Assembly: GCF_032716425.1 (NCBI RefSeq)
Contig: NZ_CP090419.1
Coordinates: forward strand, 1,227,001 to 1,291,000
Source: Pseudoalteromonas sp. N1230-9
GTDB taxonomy: Bacteria; Pseudomonadota; Gammaproteobacteria; Enterobacterales; Alteromonadaceae
Direction of reading: 5' to 3'
Length of the DNA stretch: 64,000 nt
In this document: in pieces, positions 63,851 to 64,000 of the stretch
Numbering within the stretch: position 1 is the first letter of the stretch
Layout of the letters: each line of letters opens with the position of its first letter
Notes under the pieces: generated by a model
The model's input: only the letters and a program-made list of their open reading frames with translations
Told to the model about the DNA's origin: nothing
Database searches by the model: none
Program-made: the position numbers and the translations under genes

Positions 63851-64000
63851 TATCTAAAAGCCTGCTAACATGAGTAACAGAAAGAGGGTGCTTTAATGAT
63901 ATTGAATTGCATGAATTTTGCTCCCAATGTAATTTTTTAGGTGCAATAGTTAGCGTTGTTTTGTAATCTTTATCATCTTTACTTTTCCAATCAATAACGA
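63828..64000 (-). CDS. Partial gene at the window edge, 3' end
   Basis: A minus-strand frame open from the window edge to a TAA at 63828-63830 (56 codons; contains DWKSKDDKDYKTTLTIAPK and HPLSVTHVSRLLDNVIA). It overlaps the next gene by 23 bases, consistent with a tight operon. Only the C-terminus is visible and no family can be named. Confidence 0.5.
   Translation of the reverse strand, partial: VIDWKSKDDKDYKTTLTIAPKKLHWEQNSCNSISLKHPLSVTHVSRLLDNVIARSI

Noticed and set aside
61678..64000. A second copy of the ssrA 3' end (attR) within the window
   Set aside because: No repeat of the tmRNA 3' sequence could be found after 61677; the island boundary must lie beyond the window, if it exists.
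1..64000. CRISPR arrays, rRNA genes, insertion sequences
   Set aside because: No regular spacer-repeat array, no rRNA-like sequence and no transposase with flanking inverted repeats were seen.

Overview
The window reads as chromosome of a marine gammaproteobacterium of the Alteromonadales, most likely Pseudoalteromonas. The reasons are the housekeeping order (ffh-rpsP-rimM-trmD-rplS, yhbY/rlmE-ftsH-folP-glmM-tpiA-secG-tRNA-Leu), a MotY sodium-motor protein, many TonB-dependent receptors and secreted hydrolases, and low to moderate GC. This assignment is inferred from gene content; no database search was possible.

Layout. 1-3.8 kb: the ribosomal/tRNA-modification operon and tyrA. 4-10.4 kb: fadR, a 2-Cys peroxiredoxin, a TonB-dependent receptor, and the smpB / ratA-ratB / bamE block. 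10.5-17.5 kb: a GIY-YIG nuclease, an M28 peptidase overlapping a transglutaminase-like TPR lipoprotein, a chemoreceptor, and divergent ilvC/ilvY. 17.6-20.5 kb: a GH19 chitinase and a diguanylate cyclase. 20.5-33.8 kb: two paralogous four-gene operons (MipA/OmpV outer-membrane protein, DUF3019 protein, RstA-like regulator, RstB-like kinase) in opposite orientation, separated by transport and small accessory genes. 33.9-41.8 kb: a serine hydrolase, then the conserved yhbY-to-tRNA-Leu block. 42-49.6 kb: a Cache-type membrane protein and a chaperone-usher pilus cluster with a convergent CsgD/VpsT-like regulator. 50-61.1 kb: a second TonB-dependent receptor with an unusual leader, acetyltransferase, gamma-glutamyltranspeptidase, aromatic amino acid permease, DMT exporter, motY, rnt and fapA. 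61.3-64 kb: ssrA (tmRNA), followed by a broken tyrosine integrase and the start of a genomic island with a PD-(D/E)XK nuclease gene in an overlapping three-gene cluster that runs off the window.

How the genes work together. The pilus genes form one transcription unit. It has an internal terminator after the major subunit, four phased direct repeats upstream, and a CsgD/VpsT-type regulator reading towards it, so control by c-di-GMP or surface signals is plausible. The two MipA-DUF3019-RstAB operons look like self-contained envelope-sensing modules. Operator-like sequences fit their neighbours at several genes: IlvY between ilvY and ilvC, a TyrR-type box before the aromatic permease, a FadR-like site before fadR and an OxyR-like array before the peroxiredoxin. 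The best candidates for undescribed biology are the duplicated DUF3019 modules, the leader ORF with embedded terminator before the second TonB receptor, and the nuclease gene cluster in the tmRNA island.
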